64,000 bases of DNA from Streptomyces ardesiacus. Its GTDB lineage: Bacteria > Actinomycetota > Actinomycetes > Streptomycetales > Streptomycetaceae. Shown here in pieces: positions 33,403 to 42,273 of this stretch. Below the pieces are notes generated by a model. That model ran no database searches, was not told where the DNA came from, and was given only the letters and a program-made list of their open reading frames with translations. The stretch's first letter is position 1. Every line of letters begins with the position of its first letter. The position numbers and the translations under genes were made by a program. Location of the stretch: the NCBI RefSeq assembly GCF_003112575.1, contig NZ_BEWC01000001.1:1488001-1552000 (forward strand), given 5' to 3'.

Positions 33403-34170
33403 GTGGGGAAACAGATCTGGAGAGCCGTCGTGGCTGGCGGTGCGGCGGCGGTGTTCACCGCCCTGGCCGCGGTGCCGGCCGAGGCGGCCGAGGGCGGGGT
33501 CTCGTTCACCCGCGTCCGGGTGAACGGCGGCAAGCCGATCGTTATCGGAGTGTCGAACGAGGTCGCGGTGCCCGCATCCTTCCGGATGGCGACCACACGC
33601 CAGTGGAAATGGCCGGCGGTATTCCTGTACCGCGGTGGTGCGGCGGGCGAGCGGCTGTGGCACGCCATCGAGACGAGCGACTGCATCAAGGCGGGCTCGG
33701 GAGTCTGCGACTTCAACGAGACGATGTACTTCGACCCCAGCGAGTGGGCGATGCGCAACAGCGAGGCCGGAGCCTGGAAGGTCGGGGCCGAGGTGTTCTT
33801 CAAGGGCGGTGGCGGTGACACCGACGACGAGGGCCTGACGGTCCACGTCAAGCGCAACTCCCACCTGACCGTCGACGCCTCGCCCGAACCGGTGTCCAAG
33901 GGACGGACCATCACCGTCACCGGGAAGGTCACGCGCGCCAACTGGGAGACCAGGAAGTACGCCGCCTACGGAGGTCGCCTGATGAGCCTTCAGTTCAAGC
34001 CTGCCGGCACCGCCTCCTACACCACGGTGAAGAAGGTGTACGCGAACGGTTCGGGTGTTCTCCGGACGACCGTGAAGGCCTCCAAGACGGGCATGTGGCG
34101 CTGGGTGTACTACGGCAATACCACCACCGGGCCTTCGACGTCGCCCGGGGACAACGTCGTGGTGAAGTGA
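33403..34170 (+). CDS. Secreted protein of unknown function
   Basis: About 255 residues with a Sec signal peptide (AVVAGGAAAVFTALAAVPAE, cleavage probably after AEA). The mature part is rich in beta-strand patterns: an N-terminal domain with a disulfide-compatible cysteine pair (SDCIKAGSGVCDFNETM) and a C-terminal domain (SHLTVDASPEPVSKGRTITV; GTASYTTVKKVYANGSGVLR) resembling an Ig-like/bacterial repeat domain of secreted Streptomyces proteins. The GTG at 33403 lies after a GGGGATCAG purine stretch. Function unknown. Codon use is typical of the genome. Confidence 0.75.
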   Translation: MGKQIWRAVVAGGAAAVFTALAAVPAEAAEGGVSFTRVRVNGGKPIVIGVSNEVAVPASFRMATTRQWKWPAVFLYRGGAAGERLWHAIETSDCIKAGSGVCDFNETMYFDPSEWAMRNSEAGAWKVGAEVFFKGGGGDTDDEGLTVHVKRNSHLTVDASPEPVSKGRTITVTGKVTRANWETRKYAAYGGRLMSLQFKPAGTASYTTVKKVYANGSGVLRTTVKASKTGMWRWVYYGNTTTGPSTSPGDNVVVK

Positions 34171-34540
34171 TGTCCGCACTGCTGGTGCGGTTGCCGGCGG
34201 GCTGACGGGGGCAGAACCGGCGGCAACGGCTCCGACGGTCAAGGCGTCGCGTCCGCCACCATCCCGGCGGACCCGACGCCTTGCATCCCGCACGTCGCCC
34301 CCATGAAGCAGCGGCAACGCCTGGTCCTGTACGCACCCTGACCGACGTCCTCGCCCACAACCACCCCGAGGCAGCCACGAACAGCACCCCGGCCCCGCCG
34401 CGCACGAGTCGTCCGGGCGCTTCAGCCCATGCCGGAGCAGCCCGGGTCTGCGCTGCGGGTCTCCCAACCTGCGCAAGTGAGGCCCGGGGAGGCCCATCAC
34501 GTGACAAGAACCGCCACAGGCAGGTGCGCGACCGGGGGGG
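34171..34540. other. Intergenic, no gene seen
   Basis: About 370 bases. No coding frame with a start and family signature. It ends at a sequence resembling the terminus of the IS110 element further right (34541-34563). Confidence 0.3.
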
Positions 34541-34563
34541 GTGCCCCTATGTCATTGGTCAAG
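34541..34563. repeat. Copy of an IS110 end-like sequence
   Basis: GTGCCC-Y-TATG-N3-TTGGTCAAG here matches the sequence at 38125-38147, which overlaps the stop codon of the intact IS110 transposase. The two copies agree at about 19 of 23 positions. Confidence 0.55.
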
Positions 34564-34609
34564 GGAAACGGGGGTGCGTCGGGTCGGTGAGCCGGGGCAG
34601 CATGGCGGG

Positions 34610-34865
34610 GTGGCTGATCTGCTGTGGGATGACGTGAAGTGCTTCTTCGACCCTGACTTGATGGGGTCGCTGCCGGACGTGCGTGTCCCGGATGCCTCGG
34701 TGGAGGACTGGCAGGCGCTCCTCGGTCTGGTCGCGGAGAAGGGCTGGAAGCGCCAGTACTCCGAGGGAGGAACAATGCTTCCGGTGCCCCGGGCGGAGGC
34801 CGTGCTGTCCCGCCCGGCGGATGCCCAGTGTCCGGACCTGCGGGTCTGGCCGGTTGGGGCCTTGA
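34610..34865 (+). pseudogene. Conserved Streptomyces protein truncated by the IS3 element
   Basis: From a GTG at 34610 the frame reads ADLLWDDVKCFFDPDLMGSL, then a Trp/acidic stretch (VEDWQALLGLVAEKGWKR), a conserved actinobacterial protein of unknown function usually near twice this length. It is cut at the left end of the IS3-family element, and no continuation is found beyond the element's right end, so the 3' part was lost. Confidence 0.65.
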
Positions 34866-34928
34866 CCCTTGATGTTGGACACACGAGACACTGGATCCTG
34901 AGGATCTGAGAACGGACATCTCGTGGTC

Positions 34929-35228
34929 ATGAAGAACTGTCCGCCGCAGTTCAAGGCGGACGCGGTCGCGTTGTACGAGTCGCGGCCCGAGGCGACGATC
35001 AGGCAGGTCGCCGCCGATCTGGGGATCAACCCGGAGACCCTGCGGTACTGGGTTCGGGCGGCTGGTGTGAGCCGGCCCCGGGGCCGGCGGGCAGAGACGC
35101 CGACCGAGCCGCCGACACCGCTGGAGGCCGAGAACGCCGCTTTGCGCAAGAAGGTCCGCGAGTTGGAGGAGGAACGCGAGATCCTGCGGAAGGCGGCGAA
35201 GTATTTCGCCGGGGAGACGCGCTGGTGA
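34929..35228 (+). CDS. IS3-family transposase OrfA
   Basis: A 99-residue protein: KADAVALYESRPEATIRQVA and DLGINPETLRYWVRAAG form the helix-turn-helix that binds the IS ends; a leucine-rich coiled coil (LEAENAALRKKVRELEEERE) follows. The ATG at 34929 is preferred over the GTG at 34923. It overlaps orfB in a GTGA quartet. Confidence 0.85.
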   Translation: MKNCPPQFKADAVALYESRPEATIRQVAADLGINPETLRYWVRAAGVSRPRGRRAETPTEPPTPLEAENAALRKKVRELEEEREILRKAAKYFAGETRW

Positions 35229-36127
35229 ACCGCTTCCAGTTCGTCGCCGACCATCAGCGCCGCCACGGCGTGAAGCGGCTGTGCACCATCCTCGGAATCG
35301 CCCGCTCCAGCTACTACTACTGGCGCCGGACGGCCGCGGACCGGGCCGCCCGGCAGGCGGCCGACGCCCGTCTGGCCGTCCGGATACGGGCGGTCCACCT
35401 CGAGTCGGACGGTACTTACGGAGTCCCGAGGATCACCGCTGAGCTCCGGGAGACCGGCGATGAGGCGGTCAACCACAAGCGTGTCGCTCGGATCATGCGG
35501 GCGTCCGGGCTCGAGGGAGTCCGGTTGCGCCGCCGGCACCGCACCACCGTCCCCGACCCGGCCGCGGCCAAGGCGCCCGGCCTGATCGGCCGCGACTTCA
35601 CCGCAGCAGAACCGAGCAAGAAGTACGTCGGCGACATCACCTACCTGCCCCTCGACGGCGGGAAGTTCTGCTACCTCGCCACCGTCATCGAGCTCGCCTC
35701 ACGCCGTCTGGCCGGCTGAGCGATCGCCGACCACATGCGCGCGGACCTCGTCACCGACGCCCTGGCCGCGGCGAGCCGCACCCGTGGCAGCCTCGCCGGA
35801 TCGATCATGCACACCGACCACGGAGCCCCGTACACCAGCAGAGCATTCGCCCAAGCCTGCAGGTCAGCAGAGGTTCGGCGAAGCATGAGCGCGATCGGCA
35901 GCTCGGCCGACAACGCACTCGCCGAGTCCTTCAACGCGACCTTCAAACGCGAGACCCTGCAAGGACGGAAGAGCTGGCCAGGCGAGTGCGAGGCCCGACT
36001 CGACGCCTTCCGATGGCTCCACCGCTACAACACCCGCCGCCGACACTCCCGCCTCGGGCAACGATCACCGATCGCCTTCGAGGACGCCTTCCAACTCGCA
36101 CCAACTACGCTGGCACAAGCCGCGTAA
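35225..36127 (+). pseudogene. IS3-family transposase OrfB, broken by an in-frame TGA
   Basis: The DDE integrase domain is present in one continuous frame (SYYYWRRTAADRAARQAAD; KYVGDITYLPLDGGKFCYL with the first catalytic Asp; MHTDHGAPYTSRAFAQAC with the second; ALAESFNATFKRETL with the Glu) except for TGA at 35717-35719 in the context RRLAG-stop-AIADHMR, where the family has Trp (TGG). One base change restores a complete 300-residue protein, so the lesion is recent. Confidence 0.88.
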
Positions 36128-36157
36128 CCCGTGTCCAGGATTCGGAGTCAAGGCCCC

Positions 36158-36492
36158 CGGAGCCCTCAGCCCGCATCGGTACATCAAGAAGCGCTCTGGA
36201 AACTGCCCCGACGTCGGCCGACACCGTCGCGTCCGGTCCGGCGTCGGGACGCTGCCGTCGGCCGGTGCGGCTGCAATGTCCCTGCCGTCCGGGCGAGGCT
36301 GACGACCCCGTCATGCCCGATCCCCAAGGCTGCGGGTGCCCGAGCCCGGGGAGTGCTGCGTACGGCTCCGCGCGAGCGACGACGGTCCCGACGCCCCGGC
36401 GGCCCAGGACCTCTGACGTCCCGCCCGGGGGCCGCCCGGGGTGGGACTCCTCACGCCGGTGTCGCGCCACCACCGGGACGTGGCCGCCCTCG
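36158..36492. other. Intergenic, no gene seen
   Basis: GC-rich stretch between the IS3 right end and the terminator of the aminopeptidase gene. No coding signature. Confidence 0.3.
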
Positions 36493-36524
36493 CCGGCCTG
36501 CCCTGCCCGGGCGGGGCAGGCCGG
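36493..36524 (-). terminator. Hairpin terminator of the aminopeptidase gene
   Basis: A perfect 11-bp stem (CCGGCCTGCCC / GGGCAGGCCGG) with a 10-base loop, about 70 bases after the stop codon of the minus-strand gene. Confidence 0.7.
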
Positions 36525-36595
36525 GGCTCCCGGGTTCGGTCGCCGACCGGGCTCGGTGAGCCTCCCGAGGGGAGCACGGCGCCCCCGGCGGGGCG

Positions 36596-38044
36596 TCAGC
36601 GCATCCAGTTCTCCAGGCCCGTGGCGTCCAGCGGCAAGGCGTCGGAGAGGACGTCGGCGCCCTCGGGGGTGACCAGGACGTCGTCCTCGATGCGGACGCC
36701 GATGCCCCGCAGCTCCGGGGGAACGGCGAGGTCGTGGGAGTGGAAGTAGAGGCCCGGCTCCACGGTGAGCACCATGCCGGGTGCCAGGGGGGCGCCCTGG
36801 TAGGCCTCGTAGCTGGAGCGGGCGCAGTCGTGGACGTCCAGGCCGAGGTGGTGGCCGACCCCGCAGACCAGCCAGCGCCGGTGGTGCTGGCCCTCGGGGG
36901 AGAGCGCCTCGTCGACGGAGACCGGCAGCAGGCCCCAGTCGTGCAGGCCGTGCGCGATCACGTCCATGGCCGCGGTGTGGAAGTCGGCGAAGTCCCGGCC
37001 CGGGCGCACCGCCGCCAGACCCGCCCGGTGCGCCCTCTCCACCAGGTCGTGCACCTGGCGCTGGGCGGGGCTGAACCGGCCGGTGGCCGGGAAGGTGCGG
37101 GTGACGTCGGCGGTGTAGTAACTGTGGGTCTCGACGCCCATGTCGAGCAGCACCGCCTCCTCCTCGCCCACCGGGCCGTCGCAGCGCACCCAGTGCAGGG
37201 TCGCGGCATGCCGGCCGCTGCCGACGATGCTCGCGTATCCGGGGCCGTTGCCGTACGTACGGGCGTAGCGGTCGAAGGTTCCCTGGAGCCACCGCTCGCC
37301 GCCCCCGGCGACGGCGGTCGGGAACTCGCGAACCACGGCGGCGAAGCCCTCCACCGTGCAGTCCACCGCGGCCCTGAGCTGGGCGATCTCCCAGTCGTCC
37401 TTGATCATCCGCAGCTCGGCCAGTGTCCGGGCCACCTGGGCGTCCCGGTTGCCCTCGGCAAGGGCGGGGTCCAGGTCCTCCAGCGGGCGGACCTCCAGGC
37501 CGTGGCCGAGGGCCCGCGCCCAGTCCCGCGGACCGGGGGCGGCGCCGACCCAGAGTTCGCCGTACTGCGCGTCGGCGAAGAAGCCGGGGTCGCCGGGCTG
37601 GGCGGGCCTGGGGAGGTAGAGCACGCTGCGCGGGTCTTTGGCGGCGCGGGTGTCCATGACGAGGACGGCGTTCTCCACCGGGCATCCGGTCAGCCAGTAG
37701 AAGTCGCTGTCCGGACGGAAGTCGTAGAAGGTGTCGTTGCTGCGCACGCTCGCCCGTCCGGAGGCCACCGCGATGGTCCGCCCGGGCAGCTCGGCGGCGA
37801 GCCGGGCCCGGTGCTCCGCCGCGGCCTTCGCGGCGCCCGGCACCACCTGCGCGGTGCGGTCCGGGGTGCCCCAGCCCTGCCCCATGTACGCGACGAACGC
37901 GGGCATGGCCGCCAGTCGCGGCATCCGCGGGTCCGGCTCCTCGGCCACCGGCCCGGAAGCGGGCCCGGCGGGTGCGGCGGGCCTCTCCGCCGAGTCGCCC
38001 GGCGTCGGCGTCGGCGTCCGGAGGGTCTGCTCGGTGTCGGTCAT
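36596..38044 (-). CDS. pepP: Aminopeptidase P family (Xaa-Pro aminopeptidase)
   Basis: A 482-residue M24 metallopeptidase. The N-terminal creatinase-like domain holds SNDTFYDFRPDSDFYWLTG and ENAVLVMDTR; the catalytic pita-bread domain has the metal ligands in AVLLDMGVETHSYYTADVTR (DMG...D), GVGHHLGLDVHD (His), LTVEPGLYF (Glu) and GVRIEDDVLVT (Glu). It removes N-terminal residues before proline. Length is normal for the actinobacterial form, whose first 40 residues (Pro/Ala-rich) are probably disordered. The ATG at 38042-38044 follows AAGGACGAT. It stands alone between two insertion sequences. Confidence 0.92.
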   Translation of the reverse strand: MTDTEQTLRTPTPTPGDSAERPAAPAGPASGPVAEEPDPRMPRLAAMPAFVAYMGQGWGTPDRTAQVVPGAAKAAAEHRARLAAELPGRTIAVASGRASVRSNDTFYDFRPDSDFYWLTGCPVENAVLVMDTRAAKDPRSVLYLPRPAQPGDPGFFADAQYGELWVGAAPGPRDWARALGHGLEVRPLEDLDPALAEGNRDAQVARTLAELRMIKDDWEIAQLRAAVDCTVEGFAAVVREFPTAVAGGGERWLQGTFDRYARTYGNGPGYASIVGSGRHAATLHWVRCDGPVGEEEAVLLDMGVETHSYYTADVTRTFPATGRFSPAQRQVHDLVERAHRAGLAAVRPGRDFADFHTAAMDVIAHGLHDWGLLPVSVDEALSPEGQHHRRWLVCGVGHHLGLDVHDCARSSYEAYQGAPLAPGMVLTVEPGLYFHSHDLAVPPELRGIGVRIEDDVLVTPEGADVLSDALPLDATGLENWMR

Positions 38045-38142
38045 GAGATCGTCCTTTCCTCGGTCCGCGCGCGTGCCGCGCGCTGTGCAGGGGCGGGTGG
38101 CCGGGCCGGTGCCCGGCCGGCGGGGTGCCCTTATGGGTTTGG

Positions 38143-39348
38143 TCAAGCTGAAGGGGCGGGTTGGGGCTCGTAAAAGGTGCCGTCGCGGAGCACCGCGAAG
38201 AGCACGTCGGCTCGTCGTCTTGCGAGGCAGAGGAGAGCTTGGGTGTGGTGCTTGCCCTGGCTGATCTTCTTGTCGTAGTAGGCCCTGGAGACCGGGTCGG
38301 CCAGGGCCGCGAACGCGGAGAGGAAGAGAGCCCGTTCGAGCTGCTTGTTTCCTTTCCGGGATGGTTGCTCGCCACGGATTGACGAGCCCGAGCTGCGGGT
38401 TGCTGGGGCAAGGCCGGCGTATGCGGCAAGGTGTGCCGCGGACGGAAACCAACGGCCGTCGCCGACATCGATGAGGATCCTGGCTCCGGTCCTGACGCCG
38501 ATCCCCGGCATGGACGTCAGGACCTTGCAAAGAGGGTGGTTCTTCTCCAGCAGTTCCTCGATCCGTGCGGCGAGGAGTTTCCGCTGGTCAAGCACTGCCT
38601 GGAGTGAGCTGGCAAGGCTGGGGGCGATCAGTGCTGCCGCGTCCGTGCCCGGAACGACTACGGTCTGCTCGTCCAGCTCGGTGAAGATGTCATCGACGAG
38701 ACGCTCGGCCATCCGCGGTGCCTTCGGACGGGTCGGCGTCACGAGCCGACGCCGCCCGGCCTTGCGTATCTGGGCGGGGGACCCGAACTGGTCGAGGAGC
38801 TTGAGCACGGCCGGGTGCTGCACTCGCGGCCCAAAGACGCGTTCCAGCGACGGATGGATCTGCGTCAGCAGGCCGCGCAGGCGGTTGCTGATGCGGGCGG
38901 CGTCGCCGGTCAGATCTTCGTCGAAGCGGACGATCATCTCCAGCTCGGCGATGGTTTCGTCCTCAAGATCGACCGATCGGAGCGTGTGCGGCATGACGCG
39001 GGCGGCATCGGCGATGACGAACGCGTCGCGGGCATCGGTCTTGGCCTCGCCCGGATAGAGATCAGCGATCCGCCGCATCGTCAGACCGGGCAGATGGGCG
39101 ACCGGGCATCCCATGTCCCGGGCCATCGCCAGAGGCAGGGCTCCGATGGAGGCCGGCTGGTCAACCACGACCAGCACCGTTCCGTGCTTGGTCTGCAGTT
39201 TCCCGAAGACCTCGCGGAGCTTGGGCTCGCTGTTGGGCAGCCGCTTGTCGAAGGACTTCTTCCCGGCCGGGGTGACGGCGGTGGCGTGGTGTTCGCCCTT
39301 GCCGACGTCGAGGCCGAGGAAGGCGCCGGTGCCACTGACGTCGATCAC
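38143..39348 (-). CDS. IS110-family transposase (RuvC-like DEDD)
   Basis: A complete 401-residue protein. The N-terminal RuvC-like domain has FLGLDVGKGEHHATAV (first Asp), VVDQPASIGALPLA and EAKTDARDAFVIADAAR (Asp residues); the C-terminal domain has TSMPGIGVRTGARILIDVGD and FPSAAHLAAYAGLAPATRSSG with SIRGEQPSRKGNKQLERALF (conserved serine). These elements integrate without target duplication, guided by a structured noncoding RNA. GTG start at 39346-39348. No lesions seen. Confidence 0.9.
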   Translation of the reverse strand: MIDVSGTGAFLGLDVGKGEHHATAVTPAGKKSFDKRLPNSEPKLREVFGKLQTKHGTVLVVVDQPASIGALPLAMARDMGCPVAHLPGLTMRRIADLYPGEAKTDARDAFVIADAARVMPHTLRSVDLEDETIAELEMIVRFDEDLTGDAARISNRLRGLLTQIHPSLERVFGPRVQHPAVLKLLDQFGSPAQIRKAGRRRLVTPTRPKAPRMAERLVDDIFTELDEQTVVVPGTDAAALIAPSLASSLQAVLDQRKLLAARIEELLEKNHPLCKVLTSMPGIGVRTGARILIDVGDGRWFPSAAHLAAYAGLAPATRSSGSSIRGEQPSRKGNKQLERALFLSAFAALADPVSRAYYDKKISQGKHHTQALLCLARRRADVLFAVLRDGTFYEPQPAPSA

Positions 39349-39460
39349 GCTCGTCCTCCGGTCGTCCTCGCCCGGCCGTCCCACGGCACCGATCGCCACA
39401 TCCACATTACGAAGAGCCTCCCGACCCACGAAGAAGCCGGTGGTCATGCCCCTAATCTGC
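39349..39460 (-). ncRNA. Candidate IS110 left-end noncoding (bridge RNA) region
   Basis: The noncoding stretch upstream of the transposase start. In IS110-group elements (as opposed to IS1111) the bridge RNA that pairs with donor and target DNA is encoded here. I can see the position and a few GC-rich potential stems but cannot confirm the fold or the guide loops by eye. Confidence 0.4.
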
Positions 39461-39650
39461 GGTCTGTCGATGCCTCCGGAGCCGGTGACACCACTCCCCG
39501 AGCCATCAACTCGACAGGGGGAGAAAGTCATGCCAACTCCGAAGGCCGGGCGACCCCGTTGCGGGGCCAACGAGACGGTAATGGGGGGGCCGACCGTGCC
39601 GTCGTTCCAGACAGCACGCCGGGCGGCTTCGTGGTGGTGGCCGTAACCGC
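39461..39650. other. Intergenic, no gene seen
   Basis: Contains a short plus-strand frame of about 38 codons without a recognisable product. A G7 run lies near 39583. Confidence 0.25.
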
Positions 39651-40595
39651 TCACGGTTCGGTTCGGCCGGCGGACTGCCCCGGAAGCGGTGAGCGCACCG
39701 AGGCGCGCACGGCTCCCGCGCTGGCGGCCACGACCAGGAGGATCGCCAGCGTCTCCCTCGCGCCGAGATCCTGCCCCAGGACGAGACGGCCGGCCAGCGC
39801 GGCCACCGCGGGGGCCAGGCTCATCAGCACGGCGAACGTACCGGCGGGCAGCCGCCTGAGCGACATCAGCTCCAGGGTGTAGGGCAGGACCGACGACAGC
39901 AGGGCGACGGCGGCTCCCAGCGCCAGAGCGACCGGGTTCAGCAGGGCGCTGCCGGCTCCGACCGTGCCCGCGGGCAGGCTGAGCAGGGCTCCCACCGCCA
40001 TCGCGAGGGCCAGACCGTCGGCCTTCGGGAACCGGCTTCCGGCCCGGGAGGCGAGCAGGATATATGCCGCCCACATCGCCCCCGCGCCGAGAGCGAAGGC
40101 CGCGCCGGCGAGGTCGCCGCCACCGGCGTCGCCCCGGCCCAGCAGGACGACGCCCGCCAGGGCCAGCGCGGCCCACAGCCAACTGCTCGCGCGACGCGCG
40201 GCGACGACCGAGAGGACCAGCGGGCCGAGCACCTCCAGGGTGACCGCCGTGCCCAGCGGGATCCGGGCGAGCGCCTGGTAGAACAGCAGGTTCATGCCGC
40301 CCAGGGCCACGCCGAAGGCGACGACGACGGCCCAGTCCCCCCGCCGGTGTCCGCGCAGCGCCGGCCGGCACAGGGCCAGCAGCACCATGGCCGAGACGGT
40401 GAGCCTGAGCGTCACCACTCCCGGGGCGCCTACCCGGTCGAACAGCAGGTTCGCCACCGCGGAACCGAACTGCTGGCTGAAGATCCCGCCCACCACCAGG
40501 GCGACCGCGCCCACCTGCCCGCGACCGGGCGAGGAGGCGGCCGCGGGGCGCGGCACGGCGGGAGCCGGGGGATCGGAGAGGCGCACATCGGGCAT
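39651..40595 (-). CDS. EamA/DMT-family exporter (RhtA-like)
   Basis: A 314-residue membrane protein with ten hydrophobic helices in two five-helix halves: FSQQFGSAVANLLFDRVGAP at the first helix, and LPYTLELMSLRRLPAGTFAV with LMSLAPAVAALAGRLVLGQ in the second half are hallmarks of the threonine/homoserine-exporter-like (RhtA) EamA branch. It probably exports amino acids or small metabolites. ATG at 40593-40595; a LysR-type regulator starts 70 bases away in the other direction and probably controls it. Confidence 0.87.
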   Translation of the reverse strand: MPDVRLSDPPAPAVPRPAAASSPGRGQVGAVALVVGGIFSQQFGSAVANLLFDRVGAPGVVTLRLTVSAMVLLALCRPALRGHRRGDWAVVVAFGVALGGMNLLFYQALARIPLGTAVTLEVLGPLVLSVVAARRASSWLWAALALAGVVLLGRGDAGGGDLAGAAFALGAGAMWAAYILLASRAGSRFPKADGLALAMAVGALLSLPAGTVGAGSALLNPVALALGAAVALLSSVLPYTLELMSLRRLPAGTFAVLMSLAPAVAALAGRLVLGQDLGARETLAILLVVAASAGAVRASVRSPLPGQSAGRTEP

Positions 40596-40665
40596 GACGA
40601 CGACGCTACGAGCCCGTCCCCGCACCTGTGAAATGCCGATTCGCGTGCGGTTATGCTTCACAAAC

Positions 40666-41535
40666 ATGACCATGGAGCTGCGGCATCTGCGGACCTTCCT
40701 CGCCATCGCGGAGGAGGGCGGCATCACGCGTGCCGCCGACCGCCTGCACACCAGCCAGCCGGCCGTCTCCCGGACGCTGCGCCGGCTCGAACAGCACCTG
40801 GGCGTCCGGCTGGTGGACCGCTCCACCCATCACCTGCACCTCACCGACGCCGGCCTGGCCTTCCGGCCCCGGGCCGAGGCCGCCGTCGCAGCCGCCGACA
40901 CCGCGTTCGACCCCCACCGTATGAGGGCCAGACCGCTGCGCCTCGGGCACGCGTGGTCCGCCCTCGGCGACCACACCGCCCTCCTCCTGCGCCGCTGGAA
41001 CGGAGCCCACCCCGACACCCCGCTGCAACTGCTGCGCGTCGACGACCGCGCCGCCGGCCTCACCCACGGCAAGGTCGACGCCGCCGTGCTGCGCGGCAGG
41101 GTCACCGCCCCCCGACTGCGGAGCGTCGTCCTGCTGACCGAGCCCCGCGTGGCCGCCGTACCCGCCGCCGGCCCTCTGGCACGGCACCCGTACCTGACGC
41201 TGGCCGATCTCAGCGACCAGGTCATCGCCGTCAACACCGTCTCGGGCACCACCACCCTGGCACTGTGGCCCGCCGCGGTCCGCCCCGTCGAGAGCCTGAC
41301 CGTGGCCAACACCGACGACTGGCTCGCCACGATCGCCGCCGGACGCGCCGTGGGAGTGACCACCACCGCCACCGCCGGCATCCACCCCTATCCCGGCATC
41401 ACCTACCGCCCCCTCACCGACGCGGCTGACGTGCCCGTCCTGCTCGCCTGGAACGATCCTCCCGATCACCCCTCCATCCCCGACCTCGCCGCACTCGCCG
41501 GGGAGATCACCCGCGAGGCCCGGCGGGAAGGGTGA
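40666..41535 (+). CDS. LysR-family transcriptional regulator
   Basis: A 289-residue LysR regulator: MELRHLRTFLAIAEEGGITR then AADRLHTSQPAVSRTLRRLE is the winged helix, followed by the periplasmic-binding-like sensor (LRLGHAWSALGDHTALLLRR onward). TATGCT (40652-40657) lies about eight bases before the ATG at 40666, with no ribosome site, so a leaderless transcript is likely; ATG 40672 gives the classical MELRHLRTF start. Divergent from the EamA exporter, its probable target. Confidence 0.87.
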   Translation: MTMELRHLRTFLAIAEEGGITRAADRLHTSQPAVSRTLRRLEQHLGVRLVDRSTHHLHLTDAGLAFRPRAEAAVAAADTAFDPHRMRARPLRLGHAWSALGDHTALLLRRWNGAHPDTPLQLLRVDDRAAGLTHGKVDAAVLRGRVTAPRLRSVVLLTEPRVAAVPAAGPLARHPYLTLADLSDQVIAVNTVSGTTTLALWPAAVRPVESLTVANTDDWLATIAAGRAVGVTTTATAGIHPYPGITYRPLTDAADVPVLLAWNDPPDHPSIPDLAALAGEITREARREG

Positions 41536-41599
41536 GCGGCCCTAGGCGCGCTTGACCGGCGCGTCACCGCCGACTACCCCCTGAAGCCCCGACGGTGAG

Positions 41600-42230
41600 G
41601 AACAGGCGCCGGACGCGGCTGGGCTGATCGCCCGGGCAGGACTGCTGCCCGACCTCGTCCACACCTCCGTCCTGCGCCGGTCCATCCCCACCGCTGAGAC
41701 CGTGCTCGACCGCCTGGGGCGCTTCTGGATACCGGTGCAGCGCACCTGGCGACTCAACGAACGCCAGTACGGGGCGCTGACCGGCCGGAGCAAGCGCCGC
41801 ACGCGGATCGAGGCCGGCCCGGAGCTGTACGAACAGTGGCGTCGCTCCCTGCACGGCTGCCCGTCGCCGCTGCCCGAGGACCGGCTGGCCCTGCTGCGCG
41901 CGGACCCTCGCTACGCCTCCCTGCCGGGCGAGGGCGTGCCGGCGGTGGAGACGTTCGCCGTCGTGATCGCCCGCGTCCTTCCGTACTGGAGCGACCTGCT
42001 GGCACCGCCCTCACTCGCGGTGCCACCGTGCTGCTAGCCGCACACGGCAACTTTCCTGCGCGCCCTCGTCGCCCTGCTCAGCCACCTCGACGAACCCGGC
42101 ATCCACGACCTGAACATCCCCCCGGCCGAACCCCTCATCCACACCGTCACCTCCGATCTGCGGCCACCCCCCGCCGGCGGCAGACACCTCGCCCGGCCGG
42201 GCACGTGCTGCCGCACGGGCGGTCGCGGCC
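41600..42230 (+). pseudogene. Phosphoglycerate mutase (GpmA-type), degraded
   Basis: The plus strand reads LIARAGLLPDLVHTSVLRRS and then RTWRLNERQYGALTGRSK, characteristic of 2,3-bisphosphoglycerate-dependent phosphoglycerate mutase, up to VIARVLPYWSDLLAP. A frame change near 42010 leads to ATVLLAAHGN (catalytic-site HGN) and another to LVALLSHLDEPGIHDLNIPP. The N-terminal RHG motif is missing. It lies directly before an enolase pseudogene. Confidence 0.8.
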
Positions 42231-42273
42231 GAGGGCCACCACTGACAACACCGACGGAAAGGACGCGCCGACC

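Larger units (their letters stand above)
34856..36157 (+). mobile_element. IS3-family insertion sequence, about 1.3 kb
   Basis: Imperfect terminal inverted repeats at 34856-34882 and 36131-36157 share an outer 11-mer GGGGCCTTGAC and an inner TGGACAC. They enclose a two-frame transposase: orfA (helix-turn-helix) and orfB (DDE). orfB carries a nonsense codon, so the copy is probably unable to move on its own. The insertion truncated the gene at its left. No convincing target duplication is seen. Confidence 0.8.
38125..39460 (-). mobile_element. IS110-family insertion sequence
   Basis: An intact IS110-type transposase with short noncoding ends and no terminal inverted repeats, as usual for this family. 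The right limit is placed at the CATGCCCCTAATCTG sequence (39445-39459), whose core resembles the GTGCCCTTATG at the other end. Boundaries are approximate. Confidence 0.6.
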
